64,000 nt of DNA from Rotaria socialis (taxonomy: Eukaryota; Rotifera; Eurotatoria; Philodinida; Philodinidae): positions 1-64,000 of the forward strand of contig CAJNYU010002392.1 in the NCBI GenBank assembly GCA_905331475.1, read 5' to 3'. The number at the start of each line of letters is the position of its first letter. The stretch's first letter is position 1. The position numbers and the translations under genes are program-made. The notes under the pieces were generated by a model that was not told the DNA's origin, did no database searches, and saw only the letters and a list, made by a program, of their open reading frames with translations. Positions 50,350 to 61,776 of this stretch are shown here, one piece after another.

Positions 50350-52734
50350 TCACGGATTAGCTAGTTGAGTAACATCTGATTGTGATAGTTCTCGATTGTA
50401 AATATAGACTTCATCAATCAACCCTTGATAGTAATTAGTAATAGAACTTTGGAAACACCCAACACCACCACCTATGTAGAGGTTTGCAAATGTGCCGCTT
50501 TGAGATTCGCCTATACTACCGGTTGCTCCAAAACAAACTCCATTAACATACAATGTATACCCATTTCCTACACCATATGTCACTGAAACGTGGGTCCATG
50601 TCTTTTGTGTTATAAATGGGCCAGTTATATATGCTCCACCTCCACTAATACTGCGCACAAATATCTGTCCCGCTAATGCATTGGCTGAGTATATACCTAG
50701 CAAAGATTCACAAGAAAATGATGACATACTTGAAGCGATCATTTGAACAATAGCTGAACTACCGCTTGATGATGGACTGATCCACAAAGCTATTGAAAAT
50801 GGTTTTCCCATAATAACACCATAAGGAATCTGGTAGAAGCCATACGCATGAAAATAGGAGGATCCAGTGAAGCGGTATGCTTCATTTACTTTTCCAGTAA
50901 CTGACAGTGTATTAGTTGCTGCTCCAGCTATTCCATTTGGGCCACTGTCACCAGTAGGATTCGATGAATCAAATGCATAATAAGCCATCAACGATGCATC
51001 GCTTAGAATGCCTGTGGAAGATTTTGCCTCTGTTGTTAACAATAGATTGTCGATATAACCACTAAAATATATTTGTGTAGAAGAAACTGTACTTGAACCA
51101 ATTGTAATACTTCCATTTTGTCCTTGATATGGTTGTGCATTTGACTTAATTGCATCTACAACACCATTAACATATAAGATTTGCTGTTGTGTTCCATAAT
51201 TGTAAACAAATGCAATATGATACCAAGTACTATTGTATAAGATCGTTGAGCCAGACAAATGATTTGAAGTGAAATCAATATATAAACGATTATTTCTAAT
51301 AATCAAATACAAACACTGATATGCACAGGTTGAACATGAACATTGACCGAATATCCCACGATCACTGCTAGACGCCTTGATATAGATCCAAGCTTCAATG
51401 GTGAAACTTGTGTTACTTAAATCAAAAAATGGAGATGAAACCATGAATGAATTGAATAGTGTTGCCGTTAGATCAAGTGCTTGACCAACTCCAACATATG
51501 GCATGTTAGTTGCAGATGCAGAAGTATATAGCGTACCATTCACTAATTGGCCATTATAGACACCGTATGAATCTACTACCGTAGTATCAAAAGTCCAATA
51601 TGCACTAACTACTACAGAGGATGCAGTGGTTGTAGATGTTGATCCTATAAAGCGAATATCGATTAAAGAAGTCGGTTAGCAAGATAAATCGTCGACACTA
51701 CAAGCGTAGTTATTTCATTCATCTCTAGAGTAGCTCAGCAATAGGAAAGGTTCCACTAAAGGATTATTGCCCAGAAGCATTACGCAAAATTCAGGGAGCA
51801 TCGCTCTCGGAACAACAGTAATATTCCTTCAAGCAACTTTACCTGTTGATTTCGTAAGTAAAATACTGAGAACAATTGTAACGGTGATAACAGCCGCAAT
51901 CGATACACCTACCATGCTACCCACTAAAACTTTCTTTCTCGTTGACCACCTATCAAATAAATATGATTACTGCAAAGAAAATAGACAAAAAAGATTACTT
52001 TGATGTTGTTGCTATTTCATTCAGACTGCTTTTTCCTACATCTGAATGTTCAACAGCCGTTGTGTTATAATTTTTCTGCTGGGAAAATGATGAAGGCATT
52101 GTTGAATTCGACATCTGAAACAGGCAAATAATTAACTTGATGACTTTTCGAATCGTTAATACAAATAAAGTGTGAGGTAAGCTTACGTTTGAATGTGGCT
52201 GATGGCCATTATTTGGTTCTTCTACATGGTGTAATCGAACAGCTTTAGTTGTTCCAAATTTCAAAGGCGGTTTTTCTTCGTGAACTTCAGCTTGATAACG
52301 AGCACTTTGACTTATTCGTTTTTCAAAACGCTAAAGAATATTAATAAAGAATGAAGTTTCACACAAAAGAATTAGAAGGCAACTACGAGAATCGTAGTTC
52401 AAGGGTGTGAGTCCTGAATAATTGAAACATATTCGGAGAATTGTCATCTCGATTCATTTATATGATTACAAAAATTTTATTATCTCTTCATAACCACTAC
52501 CTAAGTGTTCAGTCGGGAATCACGGTGTTTCACAATGAAATATTTCCAACGGAGTCATCTTGATGGCATATGTTCTCTTTTCCACTCACTCAATTAATAA
52601 CCAACCTGATTGTTCGTTGCCTGGTGTTGTGACTGCAGCTCAAGATCGGACGACGTTTCACTTTCGTTTCTTCCCGTAGGTATTGAACCTCTTCGAATGA
52701 AACCAACTTTCACTGAACGCACTACTTTTCTCAT
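50350..52734 (-). CDS. Type II membrane protein with two LamG-like domains, copy 2 (intact)
   Basis: Minus-strand exons: 52734-52606, 52330-52187, 52114-51999, 51949-51843 and 51644-50350. All introns are GT-AG with matching phases; the product has 596 residues. Residues 1-135 form a cytoplasmic head (starts MRKVVRSVKVGFIRRGS), followed by one transmembrane helix at about 137-163. A short Ser/Thr stretch (GSTSTTTASS) leads to LamG-like domain 1 (about 176-370, includes YWTFDTTVVDSYG, FTIEAWIYI and GYIDNLLLTTEA) and domain 2 (about 372-596, includes YYAFDSSN, FSIALWISP and IDEVYIYNREL). Extracellular lectin or adhesion-like function is inferred from the fold; no catalytic residues are visible. 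The ATG at 52734 begins exon 1 and is conserved in copy 1, where residue 3 is Asn. The gene is a tandem duplicate of the one at 43971-46578, in the same orientation. Confidence 0.88.
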
Positions 52735-53264
52735 TGATTAGCTTGTTTTGTTTTGTTTCAATCAGGGTATGATTCGAATCTATGATTTGTACTCTATCTT
52801 ATATAGGATGATTGCCTTTTTCTCTTTTGCTTTCTGTGAACAGTTCGGTGTTATGGTTAATTTAATTGAATGTCAACAACAGTAGATGAGTGCTGGGAAA
52901 CGAAAAATACACATAGTCTGCTTGACTGCCCTCGATTTTTTAATCAGAAAAGGTGTCCCGAGCAACCTCCAATGTAATTTTTGTTGTTTGTTTTGATTTT
53001 ATATTATGGCAGTCGATATGAGTAGAGCAAGGGTTTTTTCTTCATCAACGCAGAAATAGATCAATCTCAATCTCAATAATAACGACAATATTGTTTTCTG
53101 TTATTGTTTTTTCAATTATTTAATTCGTTTCAACAATCTTGACGCAACCTTGACACAAGAGGAAAAAGGCTGTGCGCAATTTTTTTGATTGCTTTTCTTT
53201 TAAGTTGACTGCTAGTTTGTTTTTTTGAATTGAAATTATGAATCGAACTGGTTGATGCACATCG
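50993..53264. repeat. 2.27-kb segmental duplication, copy 2
   Basis: Partner of 44837-47102. The downstream border, where near-identity gives way to diverged sequence, falls at 50992/50993 in the linker between the two LamG domains (phrase ILSDAS). The upstream border is in non-coding DNA about 530 bp before the ATG. Confidence 0.85.
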
Positions 53265-53434
53265 TATGACAGCGTTAGTTTTGCATTAAGACTTGCTGGT
53301 CAGAACTTGTTGAATCTATGTCGAACTATATGCTCGTAGCTGTTGATTTCATAGGATGCTTGGAGTCAGTACTGTGATGTATATCTGTAATAGTTTACAT
53401 TAAGTGACATACAAAACAAAATCATTATCCTGAG

Positions 53435-54547
53435 TAGAGGATGCAACGGTGACGGTGTATCACTGGTCCGCCGTCCACTGATAACTGGTCTATTTCGGTA
53501 ACCATTCATATCGGTAACTGGTCCTTAACAGTAAGGAGTCGTACTAAACTAGCTTTGATTGGAACTCGTTGCTAATGACAACAATTAGTGTTGGGTTCCC
53601 AGGGTTTCAACAGCACTTTAACTACCACAAATGTAATTATTCAAAGTCAAAATTTTAAGTTGAGGAGATTTTAATGGCGCTGGCCATTTCTCTTTTTTTC
53701 AGATATTTTCTTAAGAATTGCTGATATTGGAGCTGATATATAGGAGATTTAACTGCATTGAGTACTCATTTATAGATGTCATATACGTATAAATGCATTC
53801 ATAGTTGAATTAGTACGTACCATTAGTGGGCTTGCACTTTTATGTTAAGGATGATGGTGTTGCACAACCATTCTGAATTTCAATGTCGATAAAGAATTTA
53901 AGTTGTTACAAAACCATTAAAGGTTAATACTATGCAAGATTGTCAGTACTCTGATTCTCTTATTCCATGTTGTAGTTTTCATACCACTCCAAATAAGTCA
54001 GAATATTTATTTAAAAGATCGGTAGTTTTTAGTTTTAAAGCTTTTTTTGTTTAATATAATCTAGATAATTTATACATGGGAATCGAAGTTTAATCTTGCT
54101 GAAAAATGTATATAATTTGAGTGTCCAACCTGGAGATAGTACTGTATGTGTTTTGTCGAAATGAAAAACTATCTAGCACCGCACACGTATTTTCATGTTT
54201 TAGCAGTGTTTGTTTTATTATTAAACCTAAACAATTTTCAAACACATGCTATGTGAAAAATACCCTTTTTTAAGAGTCAGAGTAAAATTGAATTAGAAAC
54301 AGAATAATAGATTAAGTAAAAAATTACAACTAGAATCGGGACGAGCACTAGAGTCACCGATGAATTTAAACACTGAAAATTTCAGTCATATCGTATCACA
54401 TAACTATAAGAACTAATTTTCATTTACAATAATATCATTTACATCTGTGCTTTGTGCCAACAACACAATCTGTCACACATTCAGATGCACCGGTTACTGT
54501 TGGATCGGTTACCGATAAGACCGGTTATCGTCACCGTTGGATCCCTA
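53435..54547. mobile_element. hAT-like non-autonomous element with 8-bp duplication
   Basis: The ends are TAGAGGATGCAACGGTGAC and, on the opposite strand, TAGGGATCCAACGGTGAC. Direct repeats ATCCTGAG lie at 53427-53434 and 54548-54555. Terminal 100 bp carry several GGTAAC/ACCGGTT phrases in both orientations. The 1113-bp interior has no transposase frame. TAG ends plus the 8-bp duplication indicate hAT. Confidence 0.85.
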
Positions 54548-57006
54548 ATCCTGAGAGTGGACGTGATGACTGAAGTTTATGCGAGAGTAAAGTTCAAATG
54601 ATTTCTTAGAAATGACAAGAACTTCTGGTTTGCCATGAGTTATTACGATAAAAAATACTGTATTGTTATGAAAAGAGTCAATCAACGGATCTAGTGCAGC
54701 AGAGCTCTTGAGACCTTACTACTTTTCTGCATAAACTCAGTAGCGATGAATTGGGTGTGCTAGTGTACATATCCATGCTGATTGATATTTGCTTTGTTAC
54801 CGCTGTTACTGTGAGATTGAATTATGGTGTGTTGTGACAAGAATAAACGTAACGCATCCCTGTATTTCATAGTTATTAGTCTAAATTTGTAGTGAAATTT
54901 TGATCATATGCTAACGTATTCAAGCTGTTCAGGCTACTATAGTTTATTAAAGGTTAAACAGTTCATTATCCTCATAACTACACCGAAGATTTTGAGAGCA
55001 AAGTTATGGATATTTTATCTTCCGTTCGTGGTATCAATAACAATACACATAGAATTAATATCCTAACGATGCTGATCATTTGAATAATGGCAAAGTCCCT
55101 GTAACAGGATTCCTAGTCTGTACTTTAGGAACAAATTCTGGTTCATTTTTTCACGTACTACCTCACACTTTCAGAAATTTTCTGTGTAAATAGGAGCATC
55201 GATTGCGTTAAAGTCGAATCATTTCTACTCTGATCGATGACTCCAGCTTCTGAATTCCGCGTATTTCTGATCAATACGCGCAGAAAAAAAACATCATTTC
55301 ATGCCAGTTGCGGACAGAAACTTCTGCTTGATGCAGCATTGCATGATTGGCGACAAGATCCACATCTACAGCGATGTTCACACTACTATTGATTAGTTGA
55401 GTAAATTTATTTCGTATTTTATGTTACTAGCAAATTATATTTACGAGCGTCTTTTTTTCTATCTGGATTTATAGATTGCTGACCGATACATATGTACTAT
55501 TACAAATTGGAAAAAATGGTTCTGTCTCTAGCGCCCTCTCCCAACTGGATTCAGATCTAATGTATCGACTGGTAAAACAACTCTATCCAATAAATAATTA
55601 AAATAATAAATATGCCTCCTTCTCTTCTTGGTGAATAGTAAACAGAGAGAATAGCGACATTTTTACCGCCGATAATGATAATCATATACTACGAATTCTA
55701 AGCAAATCGAAATTTTAAGATAGAAGTGAACGAAGAAAATAATTAAATTATATTTTTCGAACAAAACATATGACTCAAATTATCAATATTAAGATAATAA
55801 ATAAATAGAAAATTTGATTTAGGAATGTATTCTTTCAGACAAGATAGAAGCGACAAATTTTTTGTTGAAATGTGCTAAAATTATGCACTTCATGTGCATT
55901 TTAAAGGTGAAGTCTATTTGAGAGGTTAAAAGTAGAGATGAGCATTTATGTCGAATGGAATTCAACTTTACATATCTTTCTTGTAAAAGCAGTTTTATTC
56001 ATTTAAATTATTTCATTTTCTTCCTTTACACTTTTAAAGTGTACATACACGCTAGCACAAGACTTGAGAATATAATATCTATTGATATACATAAATTTAT
56101 TTATTAATAGAATTCATATCAAAATATCTTTCATATGTTGTTTCATCACTCACATTGGCAATCGAATTCTTCTTGTCAAGGTAAAACTACACAAATAACT
56201 TATTGTTCAATAGTGAATTTTTAGCCACATTTGTCTGTGCAATCGAAACGATAGTGTATTTGCGCATATTATTATTACATCCTGATAATACTATGGATAA
56301 GTAGTCGTACAACAACGGGCTTGTAATTACAGACAATGAAAGAATAAGATCACCTGTGAATAGATGAAATCGTGTTGGTAATGATCATGATTAATAGTTT
56401 AATTACTATCAAAATCCTTTGGCGTACTATTAAGCGGTGAAAACGTTGATTGTTTCATCATGTACGCAGCCGATTACATAAAAACACTCAATGGTTTCTT
56501 ATTTTTAAGTATAAGTCGATGATATTGGTTACGATGCACCTTAAAATCAACACTCCGAAATCTTTCAATCGGTAAAATACTATGCCAAATATAAGCGATT
56601 ATTTCAATCTATTTCAATTTTATTTAGAAATTCTATTCATCATAAATAATGAACTCGACAAATGCTTCCTAATGAAGAGAAACCTACTGGATCAATAATA
56701 AATTTCTATGTAAGAAAGACTAAATTTTTGAGAAAATTTATGCTTGAAATTGTTCCAATAAAACGTCACTTGGATTCATGACACCAAAGATTGAAACTGA
56801 TGTCTGTTGAATTCGTAAAAAGTGAATCTGTCACGCCTTATCTTCAATTAGTAGGATGCTAACTAACGATTGTAGAGACTTCGTTAATTTGTATCGTTTC
56901 AGGATGAAAGTTTGAATTGTTAGTATCGGTGAGCTCTCTACGAGATACAAGTGTAGATTGTATCAAATAATTATTTTCATGTTTAATAAGTCATTCAGAC
57001 TCAGTA

Positions 57007-57612
57007 AGGCCCCAGACACACCAAAAAGTTAAAAACCGAATTAATCAATGGGAACGCTAGAAACGTTAAAACACCATAAGTGCATCAAGTGATCTTTCTG
57101 AGACGAATTAGGGCAAATGCACCAATCAGATATGATTTCGATTCACCAATAGAAATAAATATGTGGCGCCTTCTACATCTACGTTTTTCCGAGTGTGACA
57201 CTCACGAATCTTTTTCTAGTGCATACTTTATAATTTGTTTTGCTATAGTTTTACTTCTTAAATATTTTTTTCTCTGTTTTTCAATAGTTCTAAGAGTTTT
57301 TTAATAAAAAAGAAATACATGATAAATTTTTTGTTTATGCTTCGTAATGGAATAACTTGTTCTTGATCTAATAATCTATTTTAAAATAGATTTTATTTCA
57401 TTAATTTATTAACAATGCTTTTGAGAATGATGTGTTAGTAAGCGCACACGTACGTTAGCGACACTTCTCATGCATTAATAATTTTTACTATGCACTTTAC
57501 ATCCATGAAAGAGGCTTTTCACATTTTCATTGGTGGATTAACTTGAGAGTGTGGATGCCTGTTGAATTAAAACAAAAGAAATTCTGACGAATTTTTGGTG
57601 TGTCTGAGGCCT
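57007..57612. mobile_element. TIR element (AGGCCCCAGACACACCAAAA)
   Basis: The left end AGGCCCCAGACACACCAAAA is repeated inverted at 57593-57612 with one change (AGGCCTCAGACACACCAAAA). It is 606 bp. The 74-codon plus-strand frame inside (57080-57304) resembles no protein I know. No clear target duplication (flanks CAGTA and AACCT), so superfamily is undetermined. Confidence 0.65.
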
Positions 57613-57989
57613 AACCTATTTTTGATGAAGTTCGACTAATATGCACTTTTTAAAGTTTAGTCTTTCTCTAACATTATGTGAAAGTACAAAACTTTAATAA
57701 AAATATAAATAAAAAAAGTGCAAAATCGATTTTCTTAAACAACGATTCCAACAGGGATGTGTTTTTAATCGCATGCTCTGATTTCACCCGTTGTACATTT
57801 TTGAAAAGATCAATTTAATCTATAGATACAATAATACAGAATATTTGATTAAAAAAAAAAGGATGATTTTGAGTCGAAAATGAAAGATAAGTATTAAGAT
57901 TTCATTTTTTCATAATTAAAGAAAACTTTTAAAATAAATTTTGAATTGAAATTTCAAAAAATGTTAACATATTATGTTTTTCTTATTAG

Positions 57990-58055
57990 GAATTTGGTGA
58001 AACTTGTTGTAAAGATATTCGTGATTTGAATGATAAATTTGCTAATAGAGAATGA
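57990..58055 (+). CDS. Possible orphan terminal exon
   Basis: After a strong acceptor (TTTTTCTTATTAG) a frame of 21 codons plus stop reads EFGETCCKDIRDLNDKFANRE and is followed at about 58078 by AATAAAATAATAAAG, a likely poly(A) signal. This looks like the last exon of a plus-strand gene, but I could not find the preceding exon within several kb. Transposon insertion at 57007-57612 may have separated or broken it. The product is not recognised. Confidence 0.35.
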   Translation, partial: EFGETCCKDIRDLNDKFANRE

Positions 58056-58870
58056 TGAATTTTTTGTGATATGCAAATAAAATAATAAAGAAATATTGGA
58101 TCAATTACAACAACGAAGAAAAAGGATTCTTTTTTTTTTCATTTTTGTTTGTCTGCTCTTTGTAATCTTATGTTTATAACATGCAAAAAAAATGAAAAAT
58201 AGAATAAGATAATATTATGATATATATATATATATATCCTTTTTTTTATTATTATTAATGCATGTTGAAATCATCCAAATAAGAAAAAAATAGCAACGTA
58301 TGAATCTTGAGGGTGTGCGCTAGTAAAAGTGTCGTAGTGTGCTTTTTTTCTTTTCTTTTTCTAAACAACTTATACTCATTCGCGTCGTCGCTATGATTCG
58401 CAAAGCCGTCATCACGTTTTTTTTTACAATCCATTCGATACTCATGGCGAGCTATTTTTTATGAAAAAAACGCTATTCTTCTCATCGATCGTTTATACCT
58501 TTTTTGTTATTCTCTTGACTTGTCTATATATAATGATAGGTATTAATCATTTTGTGGTCTGACGATTTGAAGAATATTTATTGAAAATGTTAGTTGATTA
58601 TTTAACAAATTATTTCTATCGATAGATTGAATATCAGCATCACCTTATTTCTTTCGTACTGTTGTTGAAATAGTTTTCAAGCGTAGGTATACGAAAGAAA
58701 ACAAATATAGAGCAAAAAAAGAAACACTAAGCAGAAAAAGACTTCGAGATGAGCGATATTTGCCCGTATAAGCACAGAACATCGAAGAGAAACATTTTTT
58801 TTATTGCAAAAGCAAGGGCGAACATGCGCACATGCTTTCTATATCCTCAAGCGTAATAGAAGCAAGAGGC

Positions 58871-58912
58871 GGGGGGGGGGGGAAGGAGAAAGNNNNNNNN
58901 NNCCCCCCCCCC
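58871..58912. other. Assembly gap between poly-G and poly-C
   Basis: A run of 12 G (58871-58882), ten bases, ten N (58893-58902), then a run of 10 C. Size of the gap is unknown; ten N is a placeholder. It lies about 190 bp upstream of the RING gene's ATG, in its likely promoter. Confidence 0.9.
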
Positions 58913-59091
58913 GAGAAAGGAGTAATAGCACTAATAGTAGTAGGAGTAACAGGGACAAATAGAAAAACGTTAACTTTTCACAGTTGTACCGCATGAGAAA
59001 ATCGATCAACAAGTTTTAAACTGTGTTAGTTACTTGTCGGTTTCAAAAAATAACGAAAACTAAAATTAAAATAATTTTTGAAGATTTTAAC

Positions 59092-61134
59092 ATGAATGAC
59101 ATACCACAACATCCAACATCGATTGCCAATTCTGAAGAAGTTACATCAGCAATAAATGCTGCATTTGCTGAATTTCTTGCTGCCGAACCTACTACTACTT
59201 CAACTACTGTTATTTTACCTCATCAACAAACTATTGATTCAACAAGACTAACTAATGACATTACAAATAAGGACAGTGATCGGTTAAGTAGTAGTAGTCG
59301 ATCATCGGCACCATATACAGCATCGACGTATACACACAATGGTATGACATTGTTTCTTTCGTTTTTTTAGGTACTTAGAAATAGTACATGCTCTATAAAT
59401 AAATTAACATTTATAGATTCTTCATCTTCATCATTAACTACAAATGCAACGAATCTACCGCGTTATAAAACTCTACTTGATAAATATACACCGAATGATG
59501 ACCTACAAGATTTACCTATATCAAATAGTAACACTCCTATGGAAAATTTTTGTAATACCTCTACATCTTCAAGTACTCAAAGAAAGCGACCACGATCAAA
59601 TGAATGCAATTCATCGAAACGATTTCATCAACTACAAGCATCAACAGGTAAATATAGTGGTATCTACTGAGCGTTGATGTTGTTTTTGCCATCTGTAGTT
59701 TCTTATTCTGTATATTATCATCGTATTCTTTAGGGTCTGAAACTATCAGTAACAGAGTAAAAATTAACACTTGATAGAGATGACAGAAAATGAATTAGCG
59801 TACAATTAAAAGTCAATTCTCAAGGTCGTTGTTGCTTCATCATTGACAATCATTTTATTTATCAATTCATAAAAACGACGATGATTATTCCTATCAGATA
59901 ATTCTATTTTCAAATCAAATTTAAAAAAAAACATGACTTTCAAAATATTGCAAACGTCAACTTAATAAATCTTCAGAATAATTCTTGCATTTATCAATGA
60001 TTAAAGTTCGAGTTTAGAAAAGAAAGAGAGAATATTGTAATATGTGAATTTCCTGAAAAATGTCTTTTTTTCCTTATGATTTGTTTATGATATTAGTTAG
60101 AATTTTCTACTTCAATAGTTTTCCTCTTGACCTTTCTGCATGCAATCTAATCTCTTTCTTTTTTAGAAACATACGATCAACCATTACAAATTCAAGAATG
60201 TTCATCATCGTCGAATGAAGATGATGAACATATTTCAATAAATGATTCCAATCTATTACTACAGTCTACAAGACCACCGATTCATAATGAAACAAATCGA
60301 ACTCATTTTGGAATACTCGATTCTAGTGATGACGAAGATTCTCCAAATAATCTTTTTGCACCACATCGATCATTAAATTCTCCATGTCCATGTTTGCATC
60401 ATTCATATACAGGAATCTCATCGTCATTTACTCAAACTAATCCACAATCTATTCCTTGCTCTCAAGTGACCTTGCCAATTTCACAACAGAATCATAATCC
60501 ATCTCATTTACGACAACAGTGTAGTCAAAATCTAACATCAGAATTACGTCGACAACGTCTTAGTGCATTTCAAAATCACATACCATCATCGTCATCGTCA
60601 TTGATGATTAGAGCTGATCAACATTTACAAGCTCTGTTAAACAACGCACCAATAACAATAAGTAATACTCCTCATACTTTGCCAAGTCAACTCACTGCAA
60701 CAAATTATCCAAATTTAAATAGACATTCAACAACAAGAGCTAATCAAAGTTATCCATGGCCACCAACACCATTATTATTTCGTTCATTTCGTAATCCTCT
60801 TTTTCTACGTAACAATGAACATGTTTTTGAAGAATTACTACGCATGGAAGAACAATTAAATGGTTTAAATAATTCGACGAATATTGGTGCAAATCAAGAA
60901 CATATTGATTGTCGAACACTTTCATATAAATATGTGAACGAAAAACGTTTCATTGAAGGAAAATGTACAATATGCTTATGTGAATATGTTCAAGATGATG
61001 ATGTACGTCGTTTACCATGCATGCATCTATTTCATATTGAATGTGTTGATAAATGGTTAATGCAAAGTAAACGATGTCCAATATGTCGAATTGATATTGA
61101 TTTTCAAGGAGATTTTGGTGATTATATTTGCTAG
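59092..61134 (+). CDS. Arkadia/RNF111-like RING-H2 E3 ubiquitin ligase
   Basis: Three exons, 59092-59341, 59417-59647 and 60167-61134, with introns of 75 and 519 bp, giving 482 residues. The C-terminal RING-H2 finger has every ligand: Cys427, Cys430, Cys445, His447, His450, Cys453, Cys464 and Cys467. It is embedded in [12 protein letters not shown] and [12 protein letters not shown], the wording of Arkadia (RNF111) and the RNF38/44 group. It should transfer ubiquitin from an E2 to a substrate. The N-terminal 300 residues are Ser/Asn/Gln/Thr-rich and disordered, with a basic QRKRPRS patch (possible nuclear signal) and an acidic SSDDEDS patch. Arkadia proteins are much longer and act on SMAD co-repressors and SUMO chains; the short N-terminus here makes those roles unproven. 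ATG 59092 ([10 protein letters not shown]) is the first in frame; upstream open codons start with GTG. Confidence 0.88.
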
Positions 61135-61776
61135 AGTAAGATTATATTTTATTGTTTAATATATATTCTATCGTTTATGTATAAACTAATTTTCATTGTA
61201 TTTTTATGAATTGGAAAAAATGAAAATATCGTTTGTTTATTTTAATTTTTGATGCATTACTAATATTCATTGGTCATTTATTTTTCATTTGGCTCTTTCG
61301 AACTGTGTCTTTGTTTTTCTTTTTATAATAAAGAACAGTTTTTTTTCTTCGTTTAAGCCTACATTTAAATAAAGATATTTTTTGTATTTAATTATCAAGT
61401 GAATATATATGAAAGAATGTTAGTATGTGATTTATATCCTACTAATTCAGTTTGTGTTACTTACAATTACGTAGGCAAGAAAAAACGAGAAAGTATCAGA
61501 TTTTTCTCTTTCTTTTATTTCGTTCTATCCTTTTTCGATGTATGACTTATAGAAAAAAAAGTCGCTTGTCTATTCTTTTTCATTCGACGATTTCATTCAT
61601 TCGTATTTACCAGTATCTACGCGTGTAGGTTTATACAACTTTATATTCTTCTTCATAAACAATAACAACGTAAACCATGACGACGGCATAAATCTAGTTC
61701 AACATAGAGTGAATTCACATAAAACAATACTTTATCTTGAAAATGATTAGAAAAAAATATTTATTTTACTTTTTAG
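61135..61776. other. Intergenic, RING 3' UTR and FATP 5' region
   Basis: AATAAAG signals at about 61327 and 61369 are probable poly(A) sites of the RING gene. TTTTACTTTTTAG directly precedes the next gene's ATG and could be a splice acceptor for a leader exon or trans-spliced leader. Confidence 0.45.

Larger units (their letters stand above)
52735..59091. other. Long interval without complete genes
   Basis: It contains the end of the segmental duplication, a 1.1-kb hAT-like element, a 0.6-kb TIR element, one possible orphan 3' exon and a sequence gap, listed separately. 54560-57000 shows nothing I can support beyond AT-rich sequence; 58100-58890 has poly-T and TATATA tracts and should hold the RING gene promoter. 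Confidence 0.4.

Noticed and set aside
49866..50364. Long frames on both strands before LamG copy 2
   Set aside because: The plus frame has an internal stop and the minus frame lacks an ATG-based start with recognisable family; kept only as an unresolved note.
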